DNA from: Bacteriovorax sp. BAL6_X
GTDB taxonomy: Bacteria > Bdellovibrionota > Bacteriovoracia > Bacteriovoracales > Bacteriovoracaceae
Assembly (NCBI RefSeq): GCF_000443995.1
Contig: NZ_AUMC01000006.1
Location: 372,001-436,000, forward strand
Length of the DNA: 64,000 bases
Direction of reading: 5' to 3'
The position numbers and the translations under genes are program-made. The notes beneath the pieces were generated by a model. It searched no databases and was not told where the DNA came from. It saw only the letters and a list, made by a program, of their open reading frames with translations. How positions within the stretch are numbered: the first letter of the stretch is position 1; every line of letters starts with the position of its first letter. Below, in pieces: positions 43,875 through 53,002 of the stretch.

Positions 43875-44690
43875 ATGGGTAAATACTTTGCATTAATACT
43901 TATCAATTTGAATCTCTTTGCTTCGTTTGGAGGCTTAGGTGGCATGGGGGGATTTGGCCCTGATATCGATCATAATCCTACATATCGTCATCGTTCTCAA
44001 AACCAAAAGGTTGAAGTTGCAAAGTGTAGCATCAGTCGTGGAGACCAAAATTTCGACTTAAATAAAACAAATTACCAATTAGATGAACTATTCGCATTAG
44101 TATCGTCGACGAACAAGGGAAAGGAAGTTATCAATAAGATCAAAGCTCTTTTAGAAAGAGGCGAACTTAAGATTAGAAACCTTTCGCAATATGAAAGGCA
44201 GCGCCGAGGACTATCTCAAAGAACCTCAGCACTATATGATTTCACAATGGAAACTCCAACGATCTTTTTAGGTTTTGAAGATGAGCTAGGCCTTGTTGCG
44301 CACTTCTTTGTCCATGAGGCAACACATGCACTAGATGATCTAATTCCTCAAGAGTATGAAGTTGATATGATCTATTATAATACGTTTAAGGACTTTCAGC
44401 GATTATTTGGTCTGGATAGAGAACCAATGAAAGAGCTTACTTCATATGAAACTTCTAAGATGTATGAAATCTATGAATTAAAGGAAAGAAACCGCACCCA
44501 ACACGCATATCGTGCCGAGCGCTTCGCTTTTGACCAACAGGGTATATTCACGAGTCAAGTTTTAGAAGCTAATGATTGCTACGAAGAATATATTTCACAA
44601 CATCGAGAGAGAAATAAGCTTAAACTCTATCGTCATACTCCAGACGATCATATTTTTAATGCTTATGACATTAACAAAGACTATCTCTAA
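43875..44690 (+). CDS. Secreted protein with HEATH zinc-metalloprotease motif
   Basis: 271 residues when started at the ATG at 43875, which has GGAAG six bases before it. The signal peptide is MGKYFALILINLNLFASF, followed by a glycine-rich start (GGLGGMGGFG). Near residue 150 it has HFFVHEATHALDDL, an HExxH motif with an additional acidic residue downstream that could complete a zinc site. The rest is helical and charged, ending in LYRHTPDDHIFNAYD. If active, it would be an exported metalloprotease. The last codons overlap the convergent TonB-receptor gene by four bases. Confidence 0.7.
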   Translation: MGKYFALILINLNLFASFGGLGGMGGFGPDIDHNPTYRHRSQNQKVEVAKCSISRGDQNFDLNKTNYQLDELFALVSSTNKGKEVINKIKALLERGELKIRNLSQYERQRRGLSQRTSALYDFTMETPTIFLGFEDELGLVAHFFVHEATHALDDLIPQEYEVDMIYYNTFKDFQRLFGLDREPMKELTSYETSKMYEIYELKERNRTQHAYRAERFAFDQQGIFTSQVLEANDCYEEYISQHRERNKLKLYRHTPDDHIFNAYDINKDYL

Positions 44691-46735
44691 AACTCATAGC
44701 TTGCACTAATACCATAGCTACGTGGAGCTTCTTTTTGTGTGTAGAGCTCGTCTTGCCATGTTGGAGGCATATTGGCGAAGTAGTAGCCACGAAGTGAGTA
44801 AGTTTCATCAAAAACATTCTTGCACCAAATTGAGATGTCTAAAGATTTATAACGATAGCCAACTTTCGTATCGACTAATTGATAGGCCGTTGACTTTAAG
44901 TCGTGTGAGTTTGAAAAGTAAAAAACATCAGACGCATAGAAATTAATATCCCAATACATACCGTTCTTGTACTTGTAATTTAAGTTGAGGTTCACTTGAT
45001 AATTTGGCGCATGAGGCATCTGTCTGCCATCGAGATCTCTTGTTCCTATATTATAGTCACCATACCTTGTCCCAAGAAGGCCTATTCCCGAAGTTACGCT
45101 TAGGCCATAGGTCTTTGTAAGGCTTGCTTCAATCTCTGTTCCATAGTTAAAACCACTTGCCGCATTATCTGTATAGAATGTAAATGAGCTTGGGTCCATT
45201 GGGTCATCTTGAAATGATGTTTTAACTTGTGCATTGTTACGATACATGAAAAATAGAGAACTACTTAGCGAGATCCCTTTTTCCTTTAAATGATATTTTT
45301 GACCAAACTCAAATGAGTAAAGATCCTCAGGTTTAAATTCTTTACGTGTATCAGGTACTGCTGATTGTGTATTTATTCCTCCAGGTTTATAACCCTTAGA
45401 TAGTTTTAGGTAGGCGAGATCTCCAAGTAGACCTTTCTTAGATAGTGTAATATTTAGGCCATACATTAAGTCTTCTGGTGATAGGTTTGTTTCTGTTCCA
45501 CTTTCTTGCGCTTCAAATTCGACATTACGATATTCAATACGACCACCGTAATTGATATCAATACTTTCACTTATTTCTTTTGTCTGCTCGGCATAGACTG
45601 ATACTAGCTTAGTGTCGACTTCTCCATCTATACTTTTTCTTACCGCTGAATCTTCATATCCAATTTCTTTGAAATCTTCATTTGAGAACTTTAGATAAAC
45701 ACCGATAGTACTTCTTTTTGATGAGAAACGCTGATCAAGAGTAAAGTCTTCGCGCTTTCTTGGGAATTCAATATTATAGTCGTAGTCTGTATTCCATCCG
45801 GGAATAGTATTCCAGTAAGGGTTATTACCCCAGTCTTCATCATAGCTATAATAAGAATTATTTTTAAAGTGTGTTATAATCGTCGTACTTGTTAAGTTGG
45901 CATTTAGGTCTTTTTCCAACTTTAGGTATTGTCCAAGGGTTTCACTCTTATCCTTACCTGGTTTGTCTGAACGAGTTGTGAAGCTATTATCTTGTACAAA
46001 AGCGTCATATCCATTTGCTTTATCAAAATAGTGAAGTCCAAATGTAAGTGTTGAATCGATAAAGTCTTTAGCTAGACTTGCACGAATATTTAATTCATCT
46101 TGGCCATTTGTGTCGTTACGTTTGAGGTATTCATTTTCCATGAAGCCATCACTGTCTCTCTTTGATAGACTTAGTGTCAACCCTGTCGAATGATTAAGCA
46201 TACCTGAGTAGCTAATACTCTCTTCCCATGTATTAAATGACTCATATGAAAGATACGTTTTAAATTTTGATTCCTGCGTCGGGTCTTGAGACTTTAGATG
46301 AATCATTCCTGCCATTGCACTTGGCCCAAAACGTGTAGCCTGAGGTCCTTTATATACTTCTAATTGCTTTATACCCTCTAGATTTGTTGTTCCTGAAACA
46401 CCAGTGTAGTCAATTTCATCAACCATCAGTCCTACTGAGTAGTTTGATATTCCTTCGTATGCCGATCTTTCGCCAATTCCTCTGATTTGAAAGAAGTTTG
46501 AACGTGAGCTTCCACTTGCCATATTAAGGTTAGGAATGGACTTAAATAGTTCACTTAAATCAGTGGATTGTTCTTGTGAAAATTCTTTGGCCGTCTTTAT
46601 CGATGTACTATTGGCGTCGCTATAATATTCTTTCTTTTCAAAGAGACCATAAATATAAATAGCATCGTGACTATTGGCCGATGTTGTTTGAGCAAATGTT
46701 AGTTGGGAAATAAATACTAATATTAGTATTTTCAT
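44687..46735 (-). CDS. TonB-dependent outer-membrane receptor, probably for thiamin
   Basis: 682 residues. A signal peptide (MKILILVFISQLTFAQ) precedes the plug domain (residues about 40-150: FKSIPNLNMASGSSRSNFFQ, IRGIGERSA, EVYKGPQATRFGPSAMAGMI). A long 22-strand-type barrel follows, ending in aromatic phenylalanine (SYGISASYEF). The upstream TPP riboswitch implies expression when thiamin pyrophosphate is low, so the ligand is probably thiamin, as predicted for other TPP-controlled TonB receptors. The Shine-Dalgarno AAGGAG six bases before ATG lies at the riboswitch 3' end. No TonB box is clear. Confidence 0.9.
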   Translation of the reverse strand: MKILILVFISQLTFAQTTSANSHDAIYIYGLFEKKEYYSDANSTSIKTAKEFSQEQSTDLSELFKSIPNLNMASGSSRSNFFQIRGIGERSAYEGISNYSVGLMVDEIDYTGVSGTTNLEGIKQLEVYKGPQATRFGPSAMAGMIHLKSQDPTQESKFKTYLSYESFNTWEESISYSGMLNHSTGLTLSLSKRDSDGFMENEYLKRNDTNGQDELNIRASLAKDFIDSTLTFGLHYFDKANGYDAFVQDNSFTTRSDKPGKDKSETLGQYLKLEKDLNANLTSTTIITHFKNNSYYSYDEDWGNNPYWNTIPGWNTDYDYNIEFPRKREDFTLDQRFSSKRSTIGVYLKFSNEDFKEIGYEDSAVRKSIDGEVDTKLVSVYAEQTKEISESIDINYGGRIEYRNVEFEAQESGTETNLSPEDLMYGLNITLSKKGLLGDLAYLKLSKGYKPGGINTQSAVPDTRKEFKPEDLYSFEFGQKYHLKEKGISLSSSLFFMYRNNAQVKTSFQDDPMDPSSFTFYTDNAASGFNYGTEIEASLTKTYGLSVTSGIGLLGTRYGDYNIGTRDLDGRQMPHAPNYQVNLNLNYKYKNGMYWDINFYASDVFYFSNSHDLKSTAYQLVDTKVGYRYKSLDISIWCKNVFDETYSLRGYYFANMPPTWQDELYTQKEAPRSYGISASYEF

Positions 46736-46741
46736 CAGATT

Positions 46742-46829
46742 CTCCTTACGCCAGCATTACCTGGATCAAGTTTAAAAGGTTTGACGGCCTAATCCGTTCT
46801 TCTCAGCCACATTATGGTGTAGCTCCCTT
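46742..46829 (-). promoter_or_regulatory. TPP (thi-box) riboswitch
   Basis: Read on the minus strand, this leader shows the conserved THI elements: GGGAGC near the 5' end, GGCTGAGA with the following bulge, and TTGATCCAGGTAATGCTGGCG near the 3' end (the pattern ACTTGATCC..GGTAATGC matches the helix P4/P5 consensus). AAGGAG at 46742-46747 immediately follows and is the ribosome site of the receptor gene. TPP binding should therefore hide the site and stop translation, the usual mechanism in Gram-negatives. Confidence 0.93.
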
Positions 46830-46879
46830 GCGTGAATTTTCGTATTAATTACATTAATATACTAAAAAGGGCAAATAAA

Positions 46880-46900
46880 AAGGCCAGCTTAGCTGACCTT
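46880..46900 (-). terminator. Terminator after the 119-aa gene
   Basis: On the minus strand AAGGTCAGCT and AGCTGGCCTT pair around a single loop base region with one G-T/A-C mismatch allowed, followed by TTTTATTTGCCC. It lies 13 bases past the 119-residue gene and before the TPP riboswitch. Confidence 0.75.
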
Positions 46901-46912
46901 CTTATGTATATT

Positions 46913-47272
46913 TTAGAATTTAACTTTATAGTTTTTAACTTTCACAACACCTTTTTTCATTTTTGCTGCGATCACAAGCTTAACATCTGTAGCACCTTCA
47001 CATTCATAACGTAGGTAAACATTAAATAAAGTTGCTGATGCTTTTTGTGGAAGAGCGATACATGCTGCTAGATAATCATCTTCAACCGTCTCAACGATTG
47101 CCTTAACTTCATCACTTGCCATAAGTTCTTCAACTGTTTCTACAAATACTCGTTGTGATTGTTCGATTGAATCATAGTCAGGCATACTCATTCCCGGAGG
47201 TAGTCCAATCGATATACCAGCTTGGGCGCTTACTGTTAGTAGACATACTAGAGATAAAAGTACTTTTTTCAT
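46913..47272 (-). CDS. Small secreted protein, unknown function
   Basis: 119 residues. Signal peptide: MKKVLLSLVCLLTVSAQAG. The mature protein starts ISIGLPPGMSMPDYDSI, continues with a charged helix, and has one cysteine pair (AACIALPQ and RYECEGA). No family is recognised. Clear ATG with GAGGAAT upstream. The gene is isolated between the adhesin locus and the TPP-controlled receptor. Confidence 0.65.
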   Translation of the reverse strand: MKKVLLSLVCLLTVSAQAGISIGLPPGMSMPDYDSIEQSQRVFVETVEELMASDEVKAIVETVEDDYLAACIALPQKASATLFNVYLRYECEGATDVKLVIAAKMKKGVVKVKNYKVKF

Positions 47273-47369
47273 ATATTCCTCACTTTTATTTATGTTATTA
47301 AATTGGCTTATTAAATCCCATCTTACTTATGAAAATGCAAGAGAAGCTGTTCTTCTTTGAAATTATTTC

Positions 47370-48296
47370 TTACTTAAACTCTGTAATAATATCGAATATT
47401 TCAGTATAGCTAGATGATTCGATATCATCTGATATCGTTAGCTCAAAGAGTGACTCAATTGTGAAATTGATTGCAGAACAATAACTTTTTGCTGTGTTAT
47501 TCTTTATTTTAAGATAGGCCAAACGAGAATTTAAAGGAGTTGGGTTATTCTCACATTCTATAGTGAATGAATCTCCACCGCTTTCTGTTGGTGCAACGGC
47601 AACCACTGAGTCTAGAATAGTATCACATGTTGGGTAGTAAATAGGGTTAATACTACGTGGTGCTAGCTTTACTAGCGCTTCATCGTTTGCACCAAAAACA
47701 CCCTCAAGCTCGATATTCCAATTCTTTGATTCGGGATTATAGAGATCCTCTTCAGTCATAGAATAGTTGAAATTAGATTGGTTCTTCAATTGTAAATAGC
47801 GACTGTTTGCAGGATCTCCTGAACCGTTACTTATGATCCATTCGAAGTCATCGATACTAGTAAAGAATGGGATCTTTATTCTTATTTGTTTTAATGTTGT
47901 AGAATTACCTGAAAAGGTATGACGATACGTTTGCCAATACCATCGATTACCATCAACAGCATCATAGACTACTTGGTTTCTAACTCTTTGAACATGTCTT
48001 ACACCATTTGATGTGATGCCTTTTATACTAAGTTCGCCACTTTGATTAGTTTTAAAGCTAATCTCAAGTGTCACTCCTGCTGGTACACTTGTATCTTCAA
48101 TATCTAATATATAATTACGTGTGCTCCACGAAACACAAGAGTAGCGGCCTTCATAGACTTGCCAGGGATTGAGGTATAGTCCATCAAGGCCATTATCTGA
48201 ATAGCTCTCACATTTAAAAGAGCCTCCCATATTACAGCTCCCTTGTATACTAACTGCTATAAGAAGTGTGAATGTGAGAGCTATTGTTTTAATCAT
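47370..48296 (-). CDS. Secreted beta-rich protein of the adhesin locus, 308 aa
   Basis: 308 residues with a signal peptide (MIKTIALTFTLLIAVSIQGS). The mature protein is beta-rich, with cysteines in pairs (CNMGGSFKCES, CVSWST, PTCDTI, IECEN, YCSAINF). Its start overlaps the stop of the 225-residue gene by one base (TAATG), making it the last gene of a four-gene, tightly packed unit. No family is recognised. It could be a tip or minor subunit of a fibre assembled by the upstream usher-like protein. Confidence 0.65.
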   Translation of the reverse strand: MIKTIALTFTLLIAVSIQGSCNMGGSFKCESYSDNGLDGLYLNPWQVYEGRYSCVSWSTRNYILDIEDTSVPAGVTLEISFKTNQSGELSIKGITSNGVRHVQRVRNQVVYDAVDGNRWYWQTYRHTFSGNSTTLKQIRIKIPFFTSIDDFEWIISNGSGDPANSRYLQLKNQSNFNYSMTEEDLYNPESKNWNIELEGVFGANDEALVKLAPRSINPIYYPTCDTILDSVVAVAPTESGGDSFTIECENNPTPLNSRLAYLKIKNNTAKSYCSAINFTIESLFELTISDDIESSSYTEIFDIITEFK

Positions 48297-48973
48297 TAAT
48301 TACCATCAATACCTGTAAGAGCAACATTGATTTTTGCTGAGAAATTATCAGAACTTGCTTCATCACCAGCTTCAAGAGAGATAATACCTCTTACTGTCAG
48401 TGCCGTATCATCGCGAAGTGCAGAAAGAACTTTTGCATTTTCCACACCAGGGTTCTCTGCTCCTGAGTCATATACGTCTACTGCAACGGCCGTAATACTT
48501 TTCTTTGTATCTACCATGATTGAACCATTTGATAGGTTAGAACTTGTGTCTCCAAGTGTTTGTTGACCAAATAGGCTTGAACCTGCTGATACGAAGATCA
48601 TTTTTTCAAGTGCAACTGTTACATCATTCGAAGTTGTGACTAATGACTTTGAGATCTTTAGTGTGTCGCCTTTGAAAAGTAGCATTTTTGATTTGATTTC
48701 AAACTTCACAAAACGAGTGTTTGATTCACCATTGAATGTACCAAGGCTAAGTGAAGCATCTTGAGAGTGTGAGCCAAAGCTTGTTGATGAAAGTGTCGCT
48801 TCACAGTCGTTAAGTGTTACATCTGCACCACAGTCAACTAATGCGATTGAAACAGTGCTTACTTTTGGTGAAAAAATACCTGAAAGTGTGATTGATCCAT
48901 TCGCTGTAGAATCTGCTGCAAAAGTGCTAAAGCTAAGTGCTGAAGCAAGAGTTAAAAATTTAATTAATTTCAT
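48296..48973 (-). CDS. Secreted small subunit-like protein of the adhesin locus, 225 aa
   Basis: 225 residues. Signal peptide KLIKFLTLASALSFSTFAA. The mature protein starts DSTANGSITLSGIFSPKVST and is rich in Ser, Thr, Val and alternating strands, with a cysteine pair (ALVDCGADVTLNDCEA). This size and composition resemble a fimbrial subunit or matrix protein. It lies 17 bases after the chaperone-like gene. I propose it is the main structural subunit of the locus; this is inference. Confidence 0.65.
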   Translation of the reverse strand: MKLIKFLTLASALSFSTFAADSTANGSITLSGIFSPKVSTVSIALVDCGADVTLNDCEATLSSTSFGSHSQDASLSLGTFNGESNTRFVKFEIKSKMLLFKGDTLKISKSLVTTSNDVTVALEKMIFVSAGSSLFGQQTLGDTSSNLSNGSIMVDTKKSITAVAVDVYDSGAENPGVENAKVLSALRDDTALTVRGIISLEAGDEASSDNFSAKINVALTGIDGN

Positions 48974-48990
48974 GTCTTCTCCTTAAAAAA

Positions 48991-49887
48991 TTAATTTGTG
49001 TGTATCATTACGGACTTTAATCCTAATGGAAGGTTTTTGTGGTTTTGCCAATCGTTGTAGTCTATGCCATAAAGAGGAATGGCCGTAAGGTTTAAAACCC
49101 TAGGGAAGTCCTGATCTGGAAATTGCTGTTTAAATTGTTCTTTTAAATTTCTTATATGTGAATCTAAACTGATTTGTGAAAGAATTGTCTTACCACCTGG
49201 AAGGAGATAATTTCTAATATTTGCTTTGAAGAGGTACAGTTTATCATTATCCAGGACTCCGCGTGATTCAAAACCAGTCATTGGGTCGGTGTAGATCAAA
49301 TTCATTGTGAAGAAAGTATAGGCATTACCTTTGTTTGCAACTGCATATAGAAGTTTCTTCTTGTTTTTATCAAATTTTAAAAATTTTAATTGCGGTGATA
49401 CTTGGGTCTGTTTCGTCGAATAATAAATTTCTCCTACGATAAAAGACGTTGAACCGTTCATATAATCAATTTTGTATCCGGCCTGAAAGCTTCCTACACT
49501 TTGTTCTTTAGGAATATTGACTTGTAGTCCGTAGTGCCTTGTTTGTCCCGGTCCCAAGCTCTGTTCTATGGCAAAGCTTTCATTTCCTTTTTCATCTAAT
49601 AATGACATGAAAGGAGACAATGAGTATTTTACTTCTTGTCCCTCTCTAGATGGTAGGTAGCTATAGCTTCCATCTCTGGATTGGATGAGTTCTGTCTTAA
49701 TTATTGTATAGTGACAATTTTCTTCGGTTACATTTTTAACAACGATCTCACGCTTTTTATCTCCATCTTCAAGATAGTGTTTGATCGCAGGGTGTGATCT
49801 CTTACCATTGTCGTCTTTTTGTAAGACTAAACAAGCTGAAGTCGTTAGGTGTGCGCAAAGTAGTATAAGTGTTAAAAAATAGTTCAT
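48991..49887 (-). CDS. Chaperone-like secreted Ig-fold protein, 298 aa
   Basis: 298 residues with a signal peptide (MNYFLTLILLCAHLTTSAC). A first beta domain (EIVVKNVTEENCHYTIIKTELI) is followed by a second with the pattern FAIEQSLGPGQTRHYGLQVNIP, then GSFQAGYKIDYM. The overall impression is of two Ig-like domains in tandem, as in PapD-type pilus chaperones. The G1-donor motif and the conserved Arg/Lys cleft residues are not clearly identified, so the homology is only tentative. It lies 12 bases from the usher-like gene and 17 bases from the putative subunit gene. Confidence 0.6.
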   Translation of the reverse strand: MNYFLTLILLCAHLTTSACLVLQKDDNGKRSHPAIKHYLEDGDKKREIVVKNVTEENCHYTIIKTELIQSRDGSYSYLPSREGQEVKYSLSPFMSLLDEKGNESFAIEQSLGPGQTRHYGLQVNIPKEQSVGSFQAGYKIDYMNGSTSFIVGEIYYSTKQTQVSPQLKFLKFDKNKKKLLYAVANKGNAYTFFTMNLIYTDPMTGFESRGVLDNDKLYLFKANIRNYLLPGGKTILSQISLDSHIRNLKEQFKQQFPDQDFPRVLNLTAIPLYGIDYNDWQNHKNLPLGLKSVMIHTN

Positions 49888-49899
49888 TATTTTATTCTT

Positions 49900-52863
49900 C
49901 TAGTTGTTGTAGTAGAGGCTTCTTGCCCTTTTAATATGTAATTTGTTACCGATTTCGTTTTCTAATTCAATTTCAATCGTGATCTCATTATTTTTACTTA
50001 TCAGTGAAATAAGGTTTTTAAGCTCTAGGTTGATATCCCATAGTCCCGAATATAATTCTTCTATTTCAATATCAACTTGATAACCATCAAGTTTTACCGA
50101 AATATTAGAAAGTATATTATATTCAGTCTCTGTCGAATCGAGTGTTAGAAGCGCTCTAAAGTTAGGTGCACTAATAATGCTGTTGTCGAACTCTGTAATG
50201 ATTAGATCCTGGATTGGGAGCGTATTCAAATCAATGATTTCAAAGCCAAATGCAACAGTTTGCATATTGTCTTTTGGAAGATTAACTATAACTTCCTTTT
50301 GAGTTTCTTTATAGATTGGTGATTTTGATATTGCTAATAATTTGTATTGGCCATTACTAAGACGTGAATAATTAATTGTATTTAAAGACTTACCACTTAT
50401 AGGAATGATCTCATTATTTTCACCTATTAATTGATATGTGATATCTCCTATAAGAGTATCGAAATCTTTATCATAACGCCCATTCTTATTAATATCATTG
50501 TAAGAAAATGTGTTAATTGTAGATATCTCTTTAAGAGCAAAGTCGACGTAGACTGTTTGATTCTTTATAACCTTTGTTCCTTTGTAGTATTCAGATGACT
50601 CAAGTGAGTTGGCCGTAACCTGTCTTTCAATGAGGGAGATATGGTCAATATCTGGCTTAAGCTCATTAATAATATACTTACCGTCTTTGTCTGTCGTTGC
50701 GCTTCCTGTAACACTGTATATACTTAAGCCTTGAACTCCTTTCTCAAAGTCTTCGCAAGTACCATTTAGATTACTGTCTATACATATTCTACCGGCAATA
50801 CTACCAGTTCTTTTTCCTCCGAAAGTGTCTTCAACCTTTCGTGGTGTTTTTGCACCGAAGCGATATTGAAAACGTATTCCAATTTGATAGTCAATATCAT
50901 CATATTGATGATTATCTTCAGCTCTTGTGTAGACTTCAAAAGTATAGTTACTATCAGTTCCAGCACGGATTCCAGCTTCAATATAATCCAGATCTGTTTG
51001 CGTTTGAGTAACATAATCTCTTCTTTGGCCTTCGTTATGACCAATTCTTACATAGGCATTACCATTAAAGTAATTATTGTCGATATTGTAATCGATTCCA
51101 ATGTCTGTTCGGGTACGATATGAATCATCACCATATGATTCGTATTCAACGTGTGATCTTATCGTAAATTTTGGTGCTTTATAGCTTAAGTCTACTGATA
51201 TAAATGGTTCATTCGTATAATCTTGTAGATTACTGTCTGTATAATTCTTGCTGGCAACACCGGCCCTCATTGCCGCATATAATTGTTTATTTTGGTAAGC
51301 AAAGGTAATGAACTTTCTCTGTTCTTTTACACTTGAGCTAGTGTGATCTTGATAATTAACACTTGTAGAAAGACCGCCACCCATTGGAAAACTAACTCTT
51401 ACTTGATTTGAGCTACGATGTTCTCTATTTTGTTCATTTGTTGCAAAAGTATCTCGATCTAATTCGTCATTTCGACTAAGCTCAATCAGTACTCCATCAA
51501 AGTCGTAAGAAAGAGATGCATTGTTGTAAATAACTTCTTGAAAACGATCCTTGCGATATCCAGATGAAATAGCGATAGGAAGATTCTTTCTCACCATATA
51601 TCGAACTGCTGTACGATAGTCTTGAATGACTCCACGTTGAGGGTCATCTGAAACTGTTAGGGATGGTGCAAAGGAGAGTTTATCATTTATGTTGAAATTT
51701 CCACGATATCCAATTGAACCCGATGTTTCACCTGAATCTGAATTTTGATTAACGACAACAAATGTACGCTGCCCTGGTTTGGGATCATATTGTATCATGG
51801 CAGCAGTGTTAAATTCATCATTCTCATCTACACCCACAAGAGTTCCAACTTTTAAATTTGGAAGAATATCTCTTGTATATGCGACACCATCACGGGCCTC
51901 GTTACCAACATTTGTATCAACATCAAGATCGACGTTATTACCAGCACTAAAGCGCCAGCTGTCACCATCAAAGTGGAACGTTCCTCGTGCATCCTGTGCT
52001 TGTCCGTTAACCATATTGGCCTGTACGTAGCTTGATAAAGAAACGTAGTCTGATAGTGCGCCATTTGAGTTCAAAACAACAGAACTAAGGTTGGAGTCTC
52101 TACCTTCGACACTCATATAATCATTTGTGATGGTAAGTGTTGTATCAAGGTAATTCCCTTGACGGTCTTGATTATTTGCAGAGCTAACAAATTTAACCTG
52201 AAACTTCTTTTGAAATTTTGTGATTCCACCAACTTTGGCATTAACTTCAAACGCTGCATATGTCGAAGTACTATTTTTAAAATTAACTCTAACTGGAAGA
52301 AGCTTTACTTCGTTAGCTGCAATTGTAATAGGTGAGCTATTAACACTTACACTTACTTCTGGCGTTAGGTTTCTAATTGAAAAATTATAAACTTCGCTTG
52401 CATTACCTGTATTTTTAACTTTTAAGTTAAGTGTGTGGTTTTTCTTATTTGTTTCAATGTTTTGATCAGCATCAAAGAAGTCAAGGTCACGCTTCTTGGC
52501 CACTACAAAGCTTATGCTATTTTCAATCTTCTCCTGAGTTTCAATATTGGTGAAGGTAATCTTTAACTCATGAATTGTTCCAGCATCAACAAAGCTAGGT
52601 GTATAGGTATAGAACGTTAGGTAAGTCAGATCACCTGCAATTAGCTCAATACTATCTGGGCCTTCGGCACGCCACTGTTGGTTGCTTTCAATGGAGATCT
52701 TATAAGTAGTATCTATTGGAGATTTAACGGGCAGAACCTGAATCGCCACCTCTCCAGGTTGGACACTCTTGTCAGGAAGCATACTAATATCGAGATCACT
52801 ACCGAAAATTAGTAGGTTAAAGAGGATTAAAAATAGGCAATATACTGGTTTAAAAGTCTTCAT
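49900..52863 (-). CDS. Usher-like outer-membrane barrel with Ig and SdrD-B-like domains
   Basis: About 987 residues. I use the ATG at 52863; a GTG three codons earlier is possible. After a signal peptide (FKPVYCLFLILFNLLIFGS), residues about 25-230 are Ig-like (NPCBM/APHP-type: LKVKNTGNASEVYNFSIRNLTP). Residues 240-690 look like a long beta-barrel (many alternating strands such as YDFDGVLIELSRND and SYKAPKFTIRSHVEYESY). Residues about 700-800 are an SdrD-B/carboxypeptidase-like domain (GSIAGRICIDSNLNGTCEDF, then TTDKDGKYIINEL), followed by two further beta domains. The layout recalls fimbrial ushers, although the canonical plug motifs are not seen. A clear barrel-and-chaperone set sits next to a giant adhesin. 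Confidence 0.6.
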   Translation of the reverse strand: MKTFKPVYCLFLILFNLLIFGSDLDISMLPDKSVQPGEVAIQVLPVKSPIDTTYKISIESNQQWRAEGPDSIELIAGDLTYLTFYTYTPSFVDAGTIHELKITFTNIETQEKIENSISFVVAKKRDLDFFDADQNIETNKKNHTLNLKVKNTGNASEVYNFSIRNLTPEVSVSVNSSPITIAANEVKLLPVRVNFKNSTSTYAAFEVNAKVGGITKFQKKFQVKFVSSANNQDRQGNYLDTTLTITNDYMSVEGRDSNLSSVVLNSNGALSDYVSLSSYVQANMVNGQAQDARGTFHFDGDSWRFSAGNNVDLDVDTNVGNEARDGVAYTRDILPNLKVGTLVGVDENDEFNTAAMIQYDPKPGQRTFVVVNQNSDSGETSGSIGYRGNFNINDKLSFAPSLTVSDDPQRGVIQDYRTAVRYMVRKNLPIAISSGYRKDRFQEVIYNNASLSYDFDGVLIELSRNDELDRDTFATNEQNREHRSSNQVRVSFPMGGGLSTSVNYQDHTSSSVKEQRKFITFAYQNKQLYAAMRAGVASKNYTDSNLQDYTNEPFISVDLSYKAPKFTIRSHVEYESYGDDSYRTRTDIGIDYNIDNNYFNGNAYVRIGHNEGQRRDYVTQTQTDLDYIEAGIRAGTDSNYTFEVYTRAEDNHQYDDIDYQIGIRFQYRFGAKTPRKVEDTFGGKRTGSIAGRICIDSNLNGTCEDFEKGVQGLSIYSVTGSATTDKDGKYIINELKPDIDHISLIERQVTANSLESSEYYKGTKVIKNQTVYVDFALKEISTINTFSYNDINKNGRYDKDFDTLIGDITYQLIGENNEIIPISGKSLNTINYSRLSNGQYKLLAISKSPIYKETQKEVIVNLPKDNMQTVAFGFEIIDLNTLPIQDLIITEFDNSIISAPNFRALLTLDSTETEYNILSNISVKLDGYQVDIEIEELYSGLWDINLELKNLISLISKNNEITIEIELENEIGNKLHIKRARSLYYNN

Positions 52864-53002
52864 AATGCTCACATCTTAACTGAATAAGATGAAAATATTT
52901 GTTATTGAGCATTGTTTACTTCTATGTTTATTGTTTGTACATGATATAAATCAGTGTTTTACAGAGCAATCTTCTAAATAACCTTAAACCTCCTTCTTTA
53001 TG

